Assembly (NCBI GenBank): GCA_910579275.1
Contig: CAJTTO010000020.1
Location: forward strand, 1 to 64,000
Length of the DNA: 64,000 nucleotides
DNA from: an uncultured Lachnospiraceae bacterium
Lineage (GTDB): Bacteria > Bacillota > Clostridia > Lachnospirales > Lachnospiraceae
Direction: 5' to 3'
Shown here piece by piece: positions 34,905 through 43,400 of the stretch. Position numbers and translations under genes: made by a program. Below the pieces are notes generated by a model. That model ran no database searches and was not told where the DNA came from. It worked only from the letters and a program-made list of their open reading frames with translations. How positions within the stretch are numbered: the stretch's first letter is position 1; each line of letters begins with the position of its first letter.

Positions 34905-36035
34905 GATGCGTTTTATCTGAAGGGTTTCCTTGTCCAGAAGTAGAAAATGGGCTTTCTTACCGGGGGTAATGCTGCCGTAGAGGTTATCAATGCCAATTGA
35001 GCGGCAGGGGTTTATGGTTGCGGCGGCAACGGCGGTCTCCAGTGCAATGCCCATGGAAACGGCGGTTTTCATGCATTGGAACAGGGGCGTGACACTGCCG
35101 GCAATGGTTCCGTCTGAAAGTGTCGCCTTATTTTTTACGACGGTGACCTCCTGTCCTCCCAAAGTATATGTGCCGTCGGGTTTTCCTGTGGCGCGCATAC
35201 TGTCGCTGATTAGAATGACACGGTCTTCAAAGAGCCGGAAAGTGGCGCGAACCACAGGCGCCGAAATATGAAGTCCGTCACAAATCAGCTCTACAAAACA
35301 ATCCGGCGTATCAAAAGCCGCACCGATGACGCCGCTGTCCCTATGATGGAGAGGGGGCATGGCGTTATATAGGTGGGTGATATGGTTGGCTCCCGCGTCC
35401 AACGCACTTTTGGCTGTGGCATAATCCGCACCGGTGTGTGCGATGGAAAATGCCACTTTGTCCTTATATTTTTCAATACAGGGAAGGGCATTGGGAAGCT
35501 CCGGCGCCAACGATATCAGCTTCACCAGCTTTTCGGAAAGCGTCATCCAGTGTTCCACAAGCTTTTCGTCCGGAGAAAGGATATGCGCCTCATTTTGCGC
35601 CCCTTTCTTTTCCCTGCTGATAAAAGGTCCTTCCATGTGAATGCCCACGAGGTCTGCATAATCCGTGTCGATAAGCTTTTGCGCTTGTTCAGAGGAAAAC
35701 GCAGCCGCCGTTTTGCAGATACCATCTAAGGTTTCCGGCGGCATTGTCATTGTGGCAGGACAGATAGAGGTCACGCCGTTTTTCAGGGAAAAGGCAGAGA
35801 TTGCCTTCACCGCCTCCATACTGTTATCGCAGAAATCATATCCGTCGCATCCATGAAAATGAATGTCCGTCAGACCGGGAATCACATAACATCCTGCGGC
35901 GTCAATGACAGGTTCGCCATCCTCCGCCAAAACATCACCTGAAACCAGAGAAGTAATTTTGTCATCCTTGGTTAAAACAGACAGCGGAAGAAACTGATTT
36001 TCCTCCGTAAATACCAGACCGTTTTTTATAATCAT
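34881..36035 (-). CDS. nagA: N-acetylglucosamine-6-phosphate deacetylase
   Basis: NagA removes the acetyl group from GlcNAc-6-phosphate to give glucosamine-6-phosphate and acetate. The 384-residue protein has the family motifs GLTDIHFHGCDGYDF, HMEGPF, the metal-ligand region IAHTGADYATAKSALDAGANHITHLYNAM and ISDSMRATG with the catalytic Asp. AAAGGAG lies 8 bp before the ATG. It follows nagB by 25 bp; together they turn GlcNAc-6-phosphate into fructose-6-phosphate, the exit to glycolysis for the chbP products. Confidence 0.96.
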   Translation of the reverse strand: MIIKNGLVFTEENQFLPLSVLTKDDKITSLVSGDVLAEDGEPVIDAAGCYVIPGLTDIHFHGCDGYDFCDNSMEAVKAISAFSLKNGVTSICPATMTMPPETLDGICKTAAAFSSEQAQKLIDTDYADLVGIHMEGPFISREKKGAQNEAHILSPDEKLVEHWMTLSEKLVKLISLAPELPNALPCIEKYKDKVAFSIAHTGADYATAKSALDAGANHITHLYNAMPPLHHRDSGVIGAAFDTPDCFVELICDGLHISAPVVRATFRLFEDRVILISDSMRATGKPDGTYTLGGQEVTVVKNKATLSDGTIAGSVTPLFQCMKTAVSMGIALETAVAAATINPCRSIGIDNLYGSITPGKKAHFLLLDKETLQIKRIIKGQPLG

Positions 36036-36060
36036 AATGGCTGCTCCTTTGTCTCATGCG

Positions 36061-36792
36061 TTAAAATGATAACAGACTTAAAGCTTCTTTGTCTGCGATA
36101 AGCGTCACATCCGGATGCATCTGTAAGATGGAAGCCGGAACCTGAGGTGTAACCGGACCTGTAAAAGCATCCTTTACGATTTGTGCCTTTCCTTCTCCGC
36201 TTACAATGACCAAAATCCTTTTCGCCATCATAATGGACTGAATACCCATAGTGTATGCCTGTTTCGGAACTTTATCCATGGAATCAAAGAAACGGGCATT
36301 GGCTTCTATAGTGCTTGTTGTCAAGTCCACGCAGTGGGTCTGCTTGGGGAAAATCGTATCGGGTTCATTAAAGCCGATATGCCCGTTGTTTCCAAGACCC
36401 AGAAGCTGCAAGTCGATGCCGCCGCAGCGTTCAATCACTGCGTCGTAGTCTGCACAGGCTTTCTCGGCATTATCCTCCAGACCGTCTGGGACATACGTAC
36501 ATTTCTTGTCAATGTTAATATGGTCAAAGAGGTTCGTGTTCATGAAATAGCGGTAACTCTGGTCGTTTTCCGGTGAAAGTCCCTTGTATTCGTCTAAATT
36601 TATGCTGGTTACCTTTGAAAAATCAAGGTCCCCTGCCTGATAACGCCGGATTAATTCCTGATAAGTGCCGACAGGGGAAGAACCTGTGGCAAGTCCCAGC
36701 ACACAATTTGGCTTTAAGGTAACCTGTGCGGCAATGTAGTTTGCTGCCATGCAGCTCATCCTGTTATAGTCGTCTGTTTTGATAATGTTCAT
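36061..36792 (-). CDS. nagB: Glucosamine-6-phosphate deaminase
   Basis: NagB converts glucosamine-6-phosphate to fructose-6-phosphate and ammonia. The 243-residue protein carries GLATGSSPVGTYQEL (phosphate loop), INLDEYKGL (catalytic Asp) and LGLGNNGHIGFNEP. The ATG at 36792 has AAGGAGG at proper spacing; a much longer in-frame reading to 36990 covers the promoter and is rejected. It is first in the nagB-nagA operon. Its own promoter is at 36835-36863. Confidence 0.97.
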   Translation of the reverse strand: MNIIKTDDYNRMSCMAANYIAAQVTLKPNCVLGLATGSSPVGTYQELIRRYQAGDLDFSKVTSINLDEYKGLSPENDQSYRYFMNTNLFDHINIDKKCTYVPDGLEDNAEKACADYDAVIERCGGIDLQLLGLGNNGHIGFNEPDTIFPKQTHCVDLTTSTIEANARFFDSMDKVPKQAYTMGIQSIMMAKRILVIVSGEGKAQIVKDAFTGPVTPQVPASILQMHPDVTLIADKEALSLLSF

Positions 36793-36834
36793 AAATACCT
36801 CCTTTTCATTGTTGGTGTGTATGGTTTTTATTCC

Positions 36835-36863
36835 AGTATAACAGTGAAAACAAGGGATTACAA
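36835..36863 (-). promoter_or_regulatory. Sigma-A promoter of nagB-nagA
   Basis: On the minus strand TTGTAA (36858-36863), 17 bp, then TATACT (36835-36840), about 43 bp before the nagB start. Confidence 0.65.
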
Positions 36864-36929
36864 GAGGAGTATCGGGGCATGACAAGATAAGAAAAAAAGT
36901 GACAAGATTAGTGAATAATAATTGATATT

Positions 36930-36958
36930 GAGTATGGAAACATATTATGATATAATTT
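36930..36958 (+). promoter_or_regulatory. Sigma-A promoter of the cardiolipin synthase gene
   Basis: TTGAGT (36930-36935), 17 bp, TATAAT (36953-36958). It leaves a leader of about 120 nt that contains the inverted repeat at 36988-37035. Confidence 0.65.
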
Positions 36959-36987
36959 TCACACAATATATGGAAGTGAAATAGATG

Positions 36988-37035
36988 CATACTTTAGTAT
37001 TTTTGTATATTTTTTCCTACAACTTCTAAAGTATG
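36988..37035 (+). repeat. 10-bp perfect inverted repeat in the cls leader
   Basis: CATACTTTAG (36988-36997) and CTAAAGTATG (37026-37035) are perfect inverted copies separated by 28 T-rich bases. Located between the predicted promoter and the gene, they could be an RNA hairpin or a dimeric regulator site. Function unknown. Confidence 0.5.
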
Positions 37036-37088
37036 AAAACATAAATTGAAAGGCTGTATGCGTTCGTCAGGAAAGGATATCGTTTGAA

Positions 37089-38618
37089 ATGGGAATCGTG
37101 AGAAGTAAGTATTACGGCATATTGCGGGCTGTCACAGTGGGAATGGCGTTTTTTTTACAGATTGGCATTATGATTTTCCTTGCCATGTATCTGATGCGAT
37201 ATTCCATCATTGTTTATTTTATTCTGGAAATTGTGAGTGTGATAACGGTATTTGCGCTTGTGAACAATGCGGAATCCTACAAAATGAGCTGGATTGTGAT
37301 TATCCTTGTGCTGCCGGTAGCCGGTCTGTTCCTGTATTTTATGTGGGGGCGCAAAAGGATTAATTCCAGATATTTCCGGCGTCTGAGGGAATATGATACC
37401 CAGACGATGCAGAGTTTCAATCAGGATGAGGCGATTGCGCAGGATTTGGAGAAACAGCATCCCAATAAAGTGCAGATTAGCAGGTATTTGAGAAAAGTAG
37501 GTTTTCCGGTATACAGTAATACAAAAGTACAGTACTACGGTCTGGGTGAGGAAGTCCTTGCGGCAATGCTTGCGGATATCAGGAAAGCGGAAAAATTTAT
37601 TTTTATGGAGTACTTTATCGTGGCGGACGGAAAAGTGTGGAGTGATATTTTGGAGGTTCTCACAGAAAAGGTCAAGGAGGGCGTCGTGGTAAAGCTTCTG
37701 TTTGACGACTTCGGAACACTTCGGATTAACACACAGGCATTTCGCAAGGATATGAAAAGCCGCGGGATTGAGATGAGCATTTTTAATCCGATTCACCGTG
37801 ATGTGACGCGAATGACGTTTAATTACAGAAACCATAAAAAAATAACTGTGATAGACGGAAATATCGCCTATACGGGGGGTTTTAACTTAGCGGACGAGTA
37901 TGCAAATTATATCCAGCGTTTCGGGCACTGGAAAGATTCCGGAATCCGTCTCTGCGGTGACGGCGTGTACAGCTTCACCTGTTTCTTCCTGAATATGTGG
38001 CGTATTGCGAACAGGGGTGTGGACATAAACGACGCAGATTACAAGCCGTCGATACAGATGGAGGAGATGGGGTATGTACAGCCGTTTATGGGAGGTCCGC
38101 ACCGGAATCCGCACAATCCGATAGAGGGTGTCTATACCAGAATGATTAACAAGGCAAGGGATTATATTTATATTACGACGCCTTATCTTGTCCTTGACCA
38201 GAGCATGCGCGACGATCTTACCAGCGCTGCCGAGAGCGGCGTGGATGTGCGGATTATCGTACCGCAGATTTATGACAAGTGGTACGTCTATATGGTGAAT
38301 GTCTCAAACTATGGGAAGCTGATGGAGGCGGGCGTGCATATCTATGAATATAAGCCCGGTTTTATCCATGCCAAAAATGTCATAGCGGATGATGAATGCG
38401 CAATCTGCGGAACCATCAATACCGACTACAGGAGCTTTTACCTGCACTATGAATGCGGCGCTTTTTTGAGCGAGGTGGATGCCGTCATGGATATGAAAGA
38501 AGATTTTAACAGAACGCTGGCCGCGTGCGAGGAGATGAAGCTGGAAAACTGGCAGAAACGTCCGATTGGCAATAAAATCATGCAGGCGGCGCTTAAGGTT
38601 TTGTCGCCGCTTCTGTAA
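37089..38618 (+). CDS. cls: Cardiolipin synthase (phospholipase D family)
   Basis: Cardiolipin synthase joins two phosphatidylglycerol molecules at the membrane. The 509-residue protein has two N-terminal membrane segments (AVTVGMAFFLQIGIMIFLAM; IVIILVLPVAGLFLYFMW), typical of ClsA-type enzymes, and two phospholipase D motifs: HKKITVIDGNIAYTGGFN and HAKNVIADDECAICGTINTD. Both HxK(x)4D motifs look intact. Length is normal. It is monocistronic, with its own predicted promoter. Confidence 0.93.
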   Translation: MGIVRSKYYGILRAVTVGMAFFLQIGIMIFLAMYLMRYSIIVYFILEIVSVITVFALVNNAESYKMSWIVIILVLPVAGLFLYFMWGRKRINSRYFRRLREYDTQTMQSFNQDEAIAQDLEKQHPNKVQISRYLRKVGFPVYSNTKVQYYGLGEEVLAAMLADIRKAEKFIFMEYFIVADGKVWSDILEVLTEKVKEGVVVKLLFDDFGTLRINTQAFRKDMKSRGIEMSIFNPIHRDVTRMTFNYRNHKKITVIDGNIAYTGGFNLADEYANYIQRFGHWKDSGIRLCGDGVYSFTCFFLNMWRIANRGVDINDADYKPSIQMEEMGYVQPFMGGPHRNPHNPIEGVYTRMINKARDYIYITTPYLVLDQSMRDDLTSAAESGVDVRIIVPQIYDKWYVYMVNVSNYGKLMEAGVHIYEYKPGFIHAKNVIADDECAICGTINTDYRSFYLHYECGAFLSEVDAVMDMKEDFNRTLAACEEMKLENWQKRPIGNKIMQAALKVLSPLL

Positions 38619-38737
38619 ACAATTCCGTTTATTTGTACGATATATATATCATAAATTAACGTATAAGGAATCCAGCCGCTTTGCGGTATGGCCGGCACAG
38701 GGTAAAAATAGATATGTATATTGAGGGGGAATTGTAG

Positions 38738-39478
38738 ATGGAGATTAATCAGGTTGCGAGAATGACAAGGCAGGAGCTGATGGAGTGCATCAGCAACCGA
38801 AAAAGTGAGATTGCCGAGAAGGTACGAAACGGTGAGACGGAGCCGACTTTTTCGATTGGAAGCGCTACGTTTACGGTAAAAGAGTGGGATAAGCTGCTTT
38901 CCAAAGTGGATATAAACAATGAACAAGTGCGTTTGGAGCAGGAACGGCGCAAGGAAGCATTGGAAAAAGAGGAGCTGGAAAAGAAAAAAGGTCTGAACAG
39001 CCTGTATCTGGATATGCAAAGTGAAAGCACAAAACGTAATTTTTATCTGGACAAATTGAATGGGACATACAAGTCCTGTCCATATGACAATTTGGCGCAG
39101 AATGGCGAGATTATTTATAATGGCGTTGTGTTTTCGTGTGACTATGAGAAAAACGCCATCTGTCTTGGCGATATGAGCAACAGTAAGGATGTGCTGACAA
39201 TTCCCTTGGAGAACGGCGGCAGCCTTAAAGTGAACAGAAAAAACTTCGGTGATTTGGCACAGGCCATCTCCATGTTTACGCCGGAGGATATCAACCGCAT
39301 TATGCGTGCCATGGCGGACGACAAAAGGGCGCAGTCGGCGCAGGAAGAAATAGAGGAAGACGAGAACAGTATCGGGGAAGATGCCGAGAAAAACCTGTTC
39401 GAGGATGTGAATGAAAACATCATGGGAACATGGAAGGCAGAGACCGAAGAAAGTGATGATACGGATAGCCGCTTGTGA
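38738..39478 (+). CDS. Unknown acidic protein, 246 residues
   Basis: I recognise no family. The protein has no signal peptide or membrane segment. Residues 60-90 form a strongly charged helical stretch (LEQERRKEALEKEELEKKKG), a likely coiled coil. A middle domain contains two Cys in SCPYDNL and FSCDYEKNAICLGDMS. The C-terminal 50 residues are very acidic and likely disordered. GAGGGGGA precedes the start. It stands alone after cls and is closed by a terminator. Confidence 0.75.
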   Translation: MEINQVARMTRQELMECISNRKSEIAEKVRNGETEPTFSIGSATFTVKEWDKLLSKVDINNEQVRLEQERRKEALEKEELEKKKGLNSLYLDMQSESTKRNFYLDKLNGTYKSCPYDNLAQNGEIIYNGVVFSCDYEKNAICLGDMSNSKDVLTIPLENGGSLKVNRKNFGDLAQAISMFTPEDINRIMRAMADDKRAQSAQEEIEEDENSIGEDAEKNLFEDVNENIMGTWKAETEESDDTDSRL

Positions 39479-39517
39479 TGAGGATGTGGTTTTGCGCAAG
39501 TCATATCGAAAAAGAAT

Positions 39518-39556
39518 AGACGCATGGTAACAATTTGTTGTTCCATGCGTCTTTAT
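39518..39556 (+). terminator. Intrinsic terminator after the acidic unknown protein gene
   Basis: AGACGCATGGTAACAA pairs with TTGTTCCATGCGTCT with one bulged base, followed by a short T tract. Confidence 0.75.
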
Positions 39557-39581
39557 ACTGTTTATTGATATCAAATTGAAA

Positions 39582-39923
39582 CTATATTAACTGCATAATG
39601 GTGGCTTCGAGTTCCTTTAGCTCGTCAATTGATAAAGCCGGCACACACAGACTAATTTCTTCCAGTGATAGTTTTCCCATTTTTATCAGTCTTTCTGCGG
39701 TTTCTTTTGCACTTTTTAGCTCTGCCTTTTGTGCTGCTTCTCTAGCTGCTTCATTCCTCATATCTTCCATAATTTTACACATGGTCGCCACTCCTTTCTC
39801 GTCCTGCTTATAATACCTTGCTTTTTTAGCAAGTGCTTCATAGTTCATATCATCGGGATTAGTGCATGAAAAATCGTGCATTAATTTTCCGATTTCATCA
39901 TTGCCCCTGTACTTTCCATTCAC
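39582..39923 (-). pseudogene. C-terminal remnant of a PD-(D/E)XK (Rpn-type) nuclease transposase
   Basis: The 113-residue reading carries the typical C-terminal part of this family: VNGKYRGNDEIGKLMHDF, ALAKKARYYKQDEKG, and a charged helix (EAAREAAQKAELKSAKETAERLIKMGKLSLEEI). The catalytic N-terminal domain is missing; an in-frame TAA lies four codons before the GTG at 39923 and no matching sequence is found beyond. It is therefore a dead fragment. From 39924 to about 40340 the sequence is AT-rich and shows no gene. Confidence 0.75.
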
Positions 39924-40341
39924 ATATATAATTTAGCGAAGTAATTTCAGACGTTCTAAATCCTGTTGATGTGTCTGCGCTGTTGTGTTCAAAATATCAC
40001 ATTCTTTCGTTGTTCTCATTATACATTAGACAATGCCTTTTGGAAACTAAATATTTAGCGTTTTATTTTATGCAGTAGAATAGTACAATCACATGCACAT
40101 TTTTGACCGGATGGAGCATTAGAATTTTGTTGTCTACAGTCTGACCAAATGAAGGGGAATTATATTTGTTATTTTTTTATGTTTTTCTAATGAAATTTAG
40201 CAGAAAATGGTTAATTATAAAATTTGCATATTAAAAATGCTTAAAAAAAGAGCATCATGTACAAATGAAATAAATTAGTAACAAATTCAAAGAGAATAAA
40301 GTTGCACAATGCTGATTATTTCGAAAAAGTTCGTCCATATA

Positions 40342-40371
40342 TTGACTTTTTGCATGAAAATACGATAAGAT
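40342..40371 (+). promoter_or_regulatory. Probable promoter of the amylopullulanase gene
   Basis: TTGACT (40342-40347), 18 bp, TAAGAT (40366-40371). The leader to the ATG at 40478 is about 100 nt and holds a hairpin and a palindromic operator-like site. Confidence 0.6.
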
Positions 40372-40382
40372 AAATTATCTTT

Positions 40383-40414
40383 ACAAGGGGACATTTTTGG
40401 AAATGTCCTTTTGT
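40383..40414 (+). promoter_or_regulatory. Stem-loop in the amylopullulanase leader
   Basis: GGACATTT and AAATGTCC pair perfectly around TTGG; ACAAGG and TTTTGT extend the stem with G-U pairs. It lies just after the predicted transcription start and could protect the 5' end or attenuate. Confidence 0.5.
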
Positions 40415-40422
40415 AGTAATGA

Positions 40423-40441
40423 ATGGAAAACGGTTTCCCAT
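40423..40441. promoter_or_regulatory. LacI/CcpA-like operator in the amylopullulanase leader
   Basis: ATGGAAAACGGTTTCCCAT is a near-palindrome with a central CG, the form of LacI-family sites (maltose regulators, CcpA cre). It is downstream of the predicted promoter, so a bound repressor would act as a roadblock. It is one base longer than a standard cre, so the exact regulator is open. Confidence 0.55.
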
Positions 40442-40477
40442 AAAGACTGTTTTCTGCAAAAAGAAAGGAGAAGAAGT

Positions 40478-43400
40478 ATGGATCAAAAAAAGAAATTCTG
40501 TAGGAAGAAACGCAGCATAGCAAATAGTATGTTAAGTCTGATACTGGTGTTTGCGATGGTCATTTCCAACGTACAGACTTCGTCAGGCATGCTTTCCACT
40601 GTATGGGCAGCAGAAAGTGAAGCACAAACACCTGACGGAGAAGCCGAAACCGGCGGTATGGACGAAGACATTGACAGTGAAGAAACCGGCGAGGTTCAAA
40701 AGAGCCTTGATTCAGAGGAGACAAATAACGAGGAAAGGAGTGAAACGACAGCGGAATCTACGCAGACTGGTGAGAGTGAACGGTCGGAAGAAACCAGTGA
40801 AGGCGGAAACACAGAGACGACAACGTCTTCTGCAGTAGAGACAGAGACAGCATCCGAGACGGAAACGACGACAGAGTCCGAGACAGAAACAGTAACTCAG
40901 ACAGAGACGGAAACGGAGACGACGGAAGAGGAAAGCGACGCGTTTCTGGTAGATGGTGATGAAAATCCTGTTGAAGGACAAGTAAATATAGTATTGCATT
41001 TTAGAAATTCTCTTGGATGGAATACGGTTGCAGCATCTTATGCGAAACATAATGGTGAGAGTTGGGGTGATGGTTTTACAGGCGAATGGCCAGGAGTAGA
41101 AGTTTCGCGCGATCAAGATGGTTATTTTACTATTGAACAGCAAATACCAAAAGATAGTGGTTTTGCAGTTATTTTTAATAACAACAATAATGGAGAACAG
41201 ACTGCGGATATAATTATTCCGTCAGAATCTTTTGAAAGCGATACTTATGAGCGTTGGATTTGGATAGAGAAAAAAGGTGGGGAAACACAGCATATCATTT
41301 CAACAACGCCTGTAAGTAGCCCTGAAATAAAAAGTGATTATAAAGTAACATTTCGGTACAAAAATGATTCTGCACAAACAGTACTTGTAGCAGGAAGCAT
41401 GAATAACTGGATTGATAAGGCAGATAATGAAAACTGTTGGAAAATGGAAAAGGATGAACAGACAGGTATTTTCTCTTATACTACAGAATCTGCATTGACA
41501 CCGGATGTTTATTCATACAAGTTTGTTGTAGATGGAGGATGGGTACGTGATCCAAATAATGAATCATTTACATTAGATACTGACCAAAATAGTATTTTAA
41601 CTATTGAGGGCGACAACCCAAATAAAATTATCAGTCCGGAAGTAAACGGAAATAAAGTAACGTTCCGTTACGAGAACAGTGAAGTAGATGACGTGTATGT
41701 ACGCGGAACAATGAATGGCTGGGTTGATAATGAAACTTACAAAATGACAAAGGATGAGACGACTGGCATACATACACTTGAAGTAGAAATGTCACATGGA
41801 TCATATGAGTATAAGTTCCATTATGAGGATGGCACTAAAGATGGTGTATGGCTGCCCGATCCCAATGGTCAACAGGTAGAAGGAACAAAACCTGACAGGA
41901 ACAGTATTGTATATGTACCGGGAACCGAAGAGTACACATATACTATTCATTATTACAATCCCGGTGAGGATATCCCTACGCAGGTTCCTTCAGAAGGAAG
42001 TGGACCGGACTTACATATCTGGGATAAGTGTCCGGGCGCGGCAGAAGGACAGGCGTATAAGTTTGAAGCGCTTACAGAGGATGAAGACAAAGATAAGGGG
42101 AAAACATGGCTGACGGCTACGGTTAAGGTACCATTCCCGCATATCAATATTATTGCAAGACCTGAGGGTGACTGGGTTGAGGGCGTACAGGAAAAAGAGT
42201 GGACGTATGAACTCAAAAAAGATGCCAAGACAGCGGAATTTTGGTTTGTTTATGGGGAAGGTCTGTATGACAAAAATCCATTCCTCGAGACCTACCAATA
42301 TACAATCAATTACTACAATCCTGCCGCTCCTAATCAGGAAAGCAGTAAACCTGATTTATATGTATGGGGGGCAGGCACAGCGAATCCAGGAAAGCTGTAT
42401 TCATTTGCAGCAGAAAAACTGAATGATACAGAAAATGGCATCCAGTGGATGACCACAGAGATGGACACCCCTTATGAAAAAATCGGTTTGCTTGGAAAAC
42501 CGACCGCGGGCGACAGTGAGGCAGGCTGGGCCGGTAAGGATAAAGACAGGTTTTACCAGATCAAGAAAGGTGAAAAAACAGCAGAACTCTGGTATGTTCA
42601 CGGAGTGGGTGTCTATGATAAAAAACCCATGATGAAACTGAATTCCGTGGGTGCTGCTTTATCAGTGGAATCCATTGATTATACGCAGAATAGTGTTTTA
42701 TCTCTGGTTTTCAACGGTGACAAAAGTTCCAAGGTTCTGATTAAGAGTGCGTCTGTGGATGCCTCAGCACTAGGAATCAGTGACAACCTGACAATCGACC
42801 CGCAGCTGTGTGAAGTTACCCTTTCCGTAAGGGACAATATTGAAGCAGGAACATATCAGCTGCCTGTCACAGTGGAAGGCGTTACCGGAACAAAATTAAC
42901 TGCAGAGGCATCCGTAACAGTCAAGGAGAAAACAGGCAGCGATTTCGACTGGGATGAGGCTGTTATCTATTTCATGGTGACAGACCGTTTCTTTGACGGA
43001 GACAGCAGCAACAATGCCGCAAACGGTGCGGATACTACCGGTGACAATGCGGGATTATATCACGGCGGCGATTTCAAGGGTGTTACGGAGAAATTAGATT
43101 ACCTGAAAGAATTAGGCGTCAACACCATATGGATTACACCGATTGTCGAGAACATAAAGGGTGTGACAGTCGGAGATGGTACAGGTGATGTTCCGTTTTA
43201 TGCCGCTTATCATGGTTACTGGGCAAGCGATTTTACAAAATTAAATCCTGCGCTTGGAACAGAAGCTGAATTTCAGACATTAATTGATACAGCGCATGAA
43301 AAAGGCATGAAGATTATGGTTGACGTCGTGGTAAACCATGCAGGCTACGGCATGGAAGAAACCGACCAATTCCCTGGCATGCTGAGAGACAAAGCGGATG

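Noticed and set aside
38447..39574. 375-codon minus-strand frame opposite cls and the acidic protein gene
   Set aside because: It spans the ends of two plus-strand genes and a terminator and has the His/Phe/Leu-rich bias of an antisense shadow.
40840..40930. GAGACAGAGAC-type tandem repeats resembling a CRISPR or microsatellite
   Set aside because: They are codon repeats of the Glu/Thr-rich linker of the amylopullulanase, in frame and without spacers.
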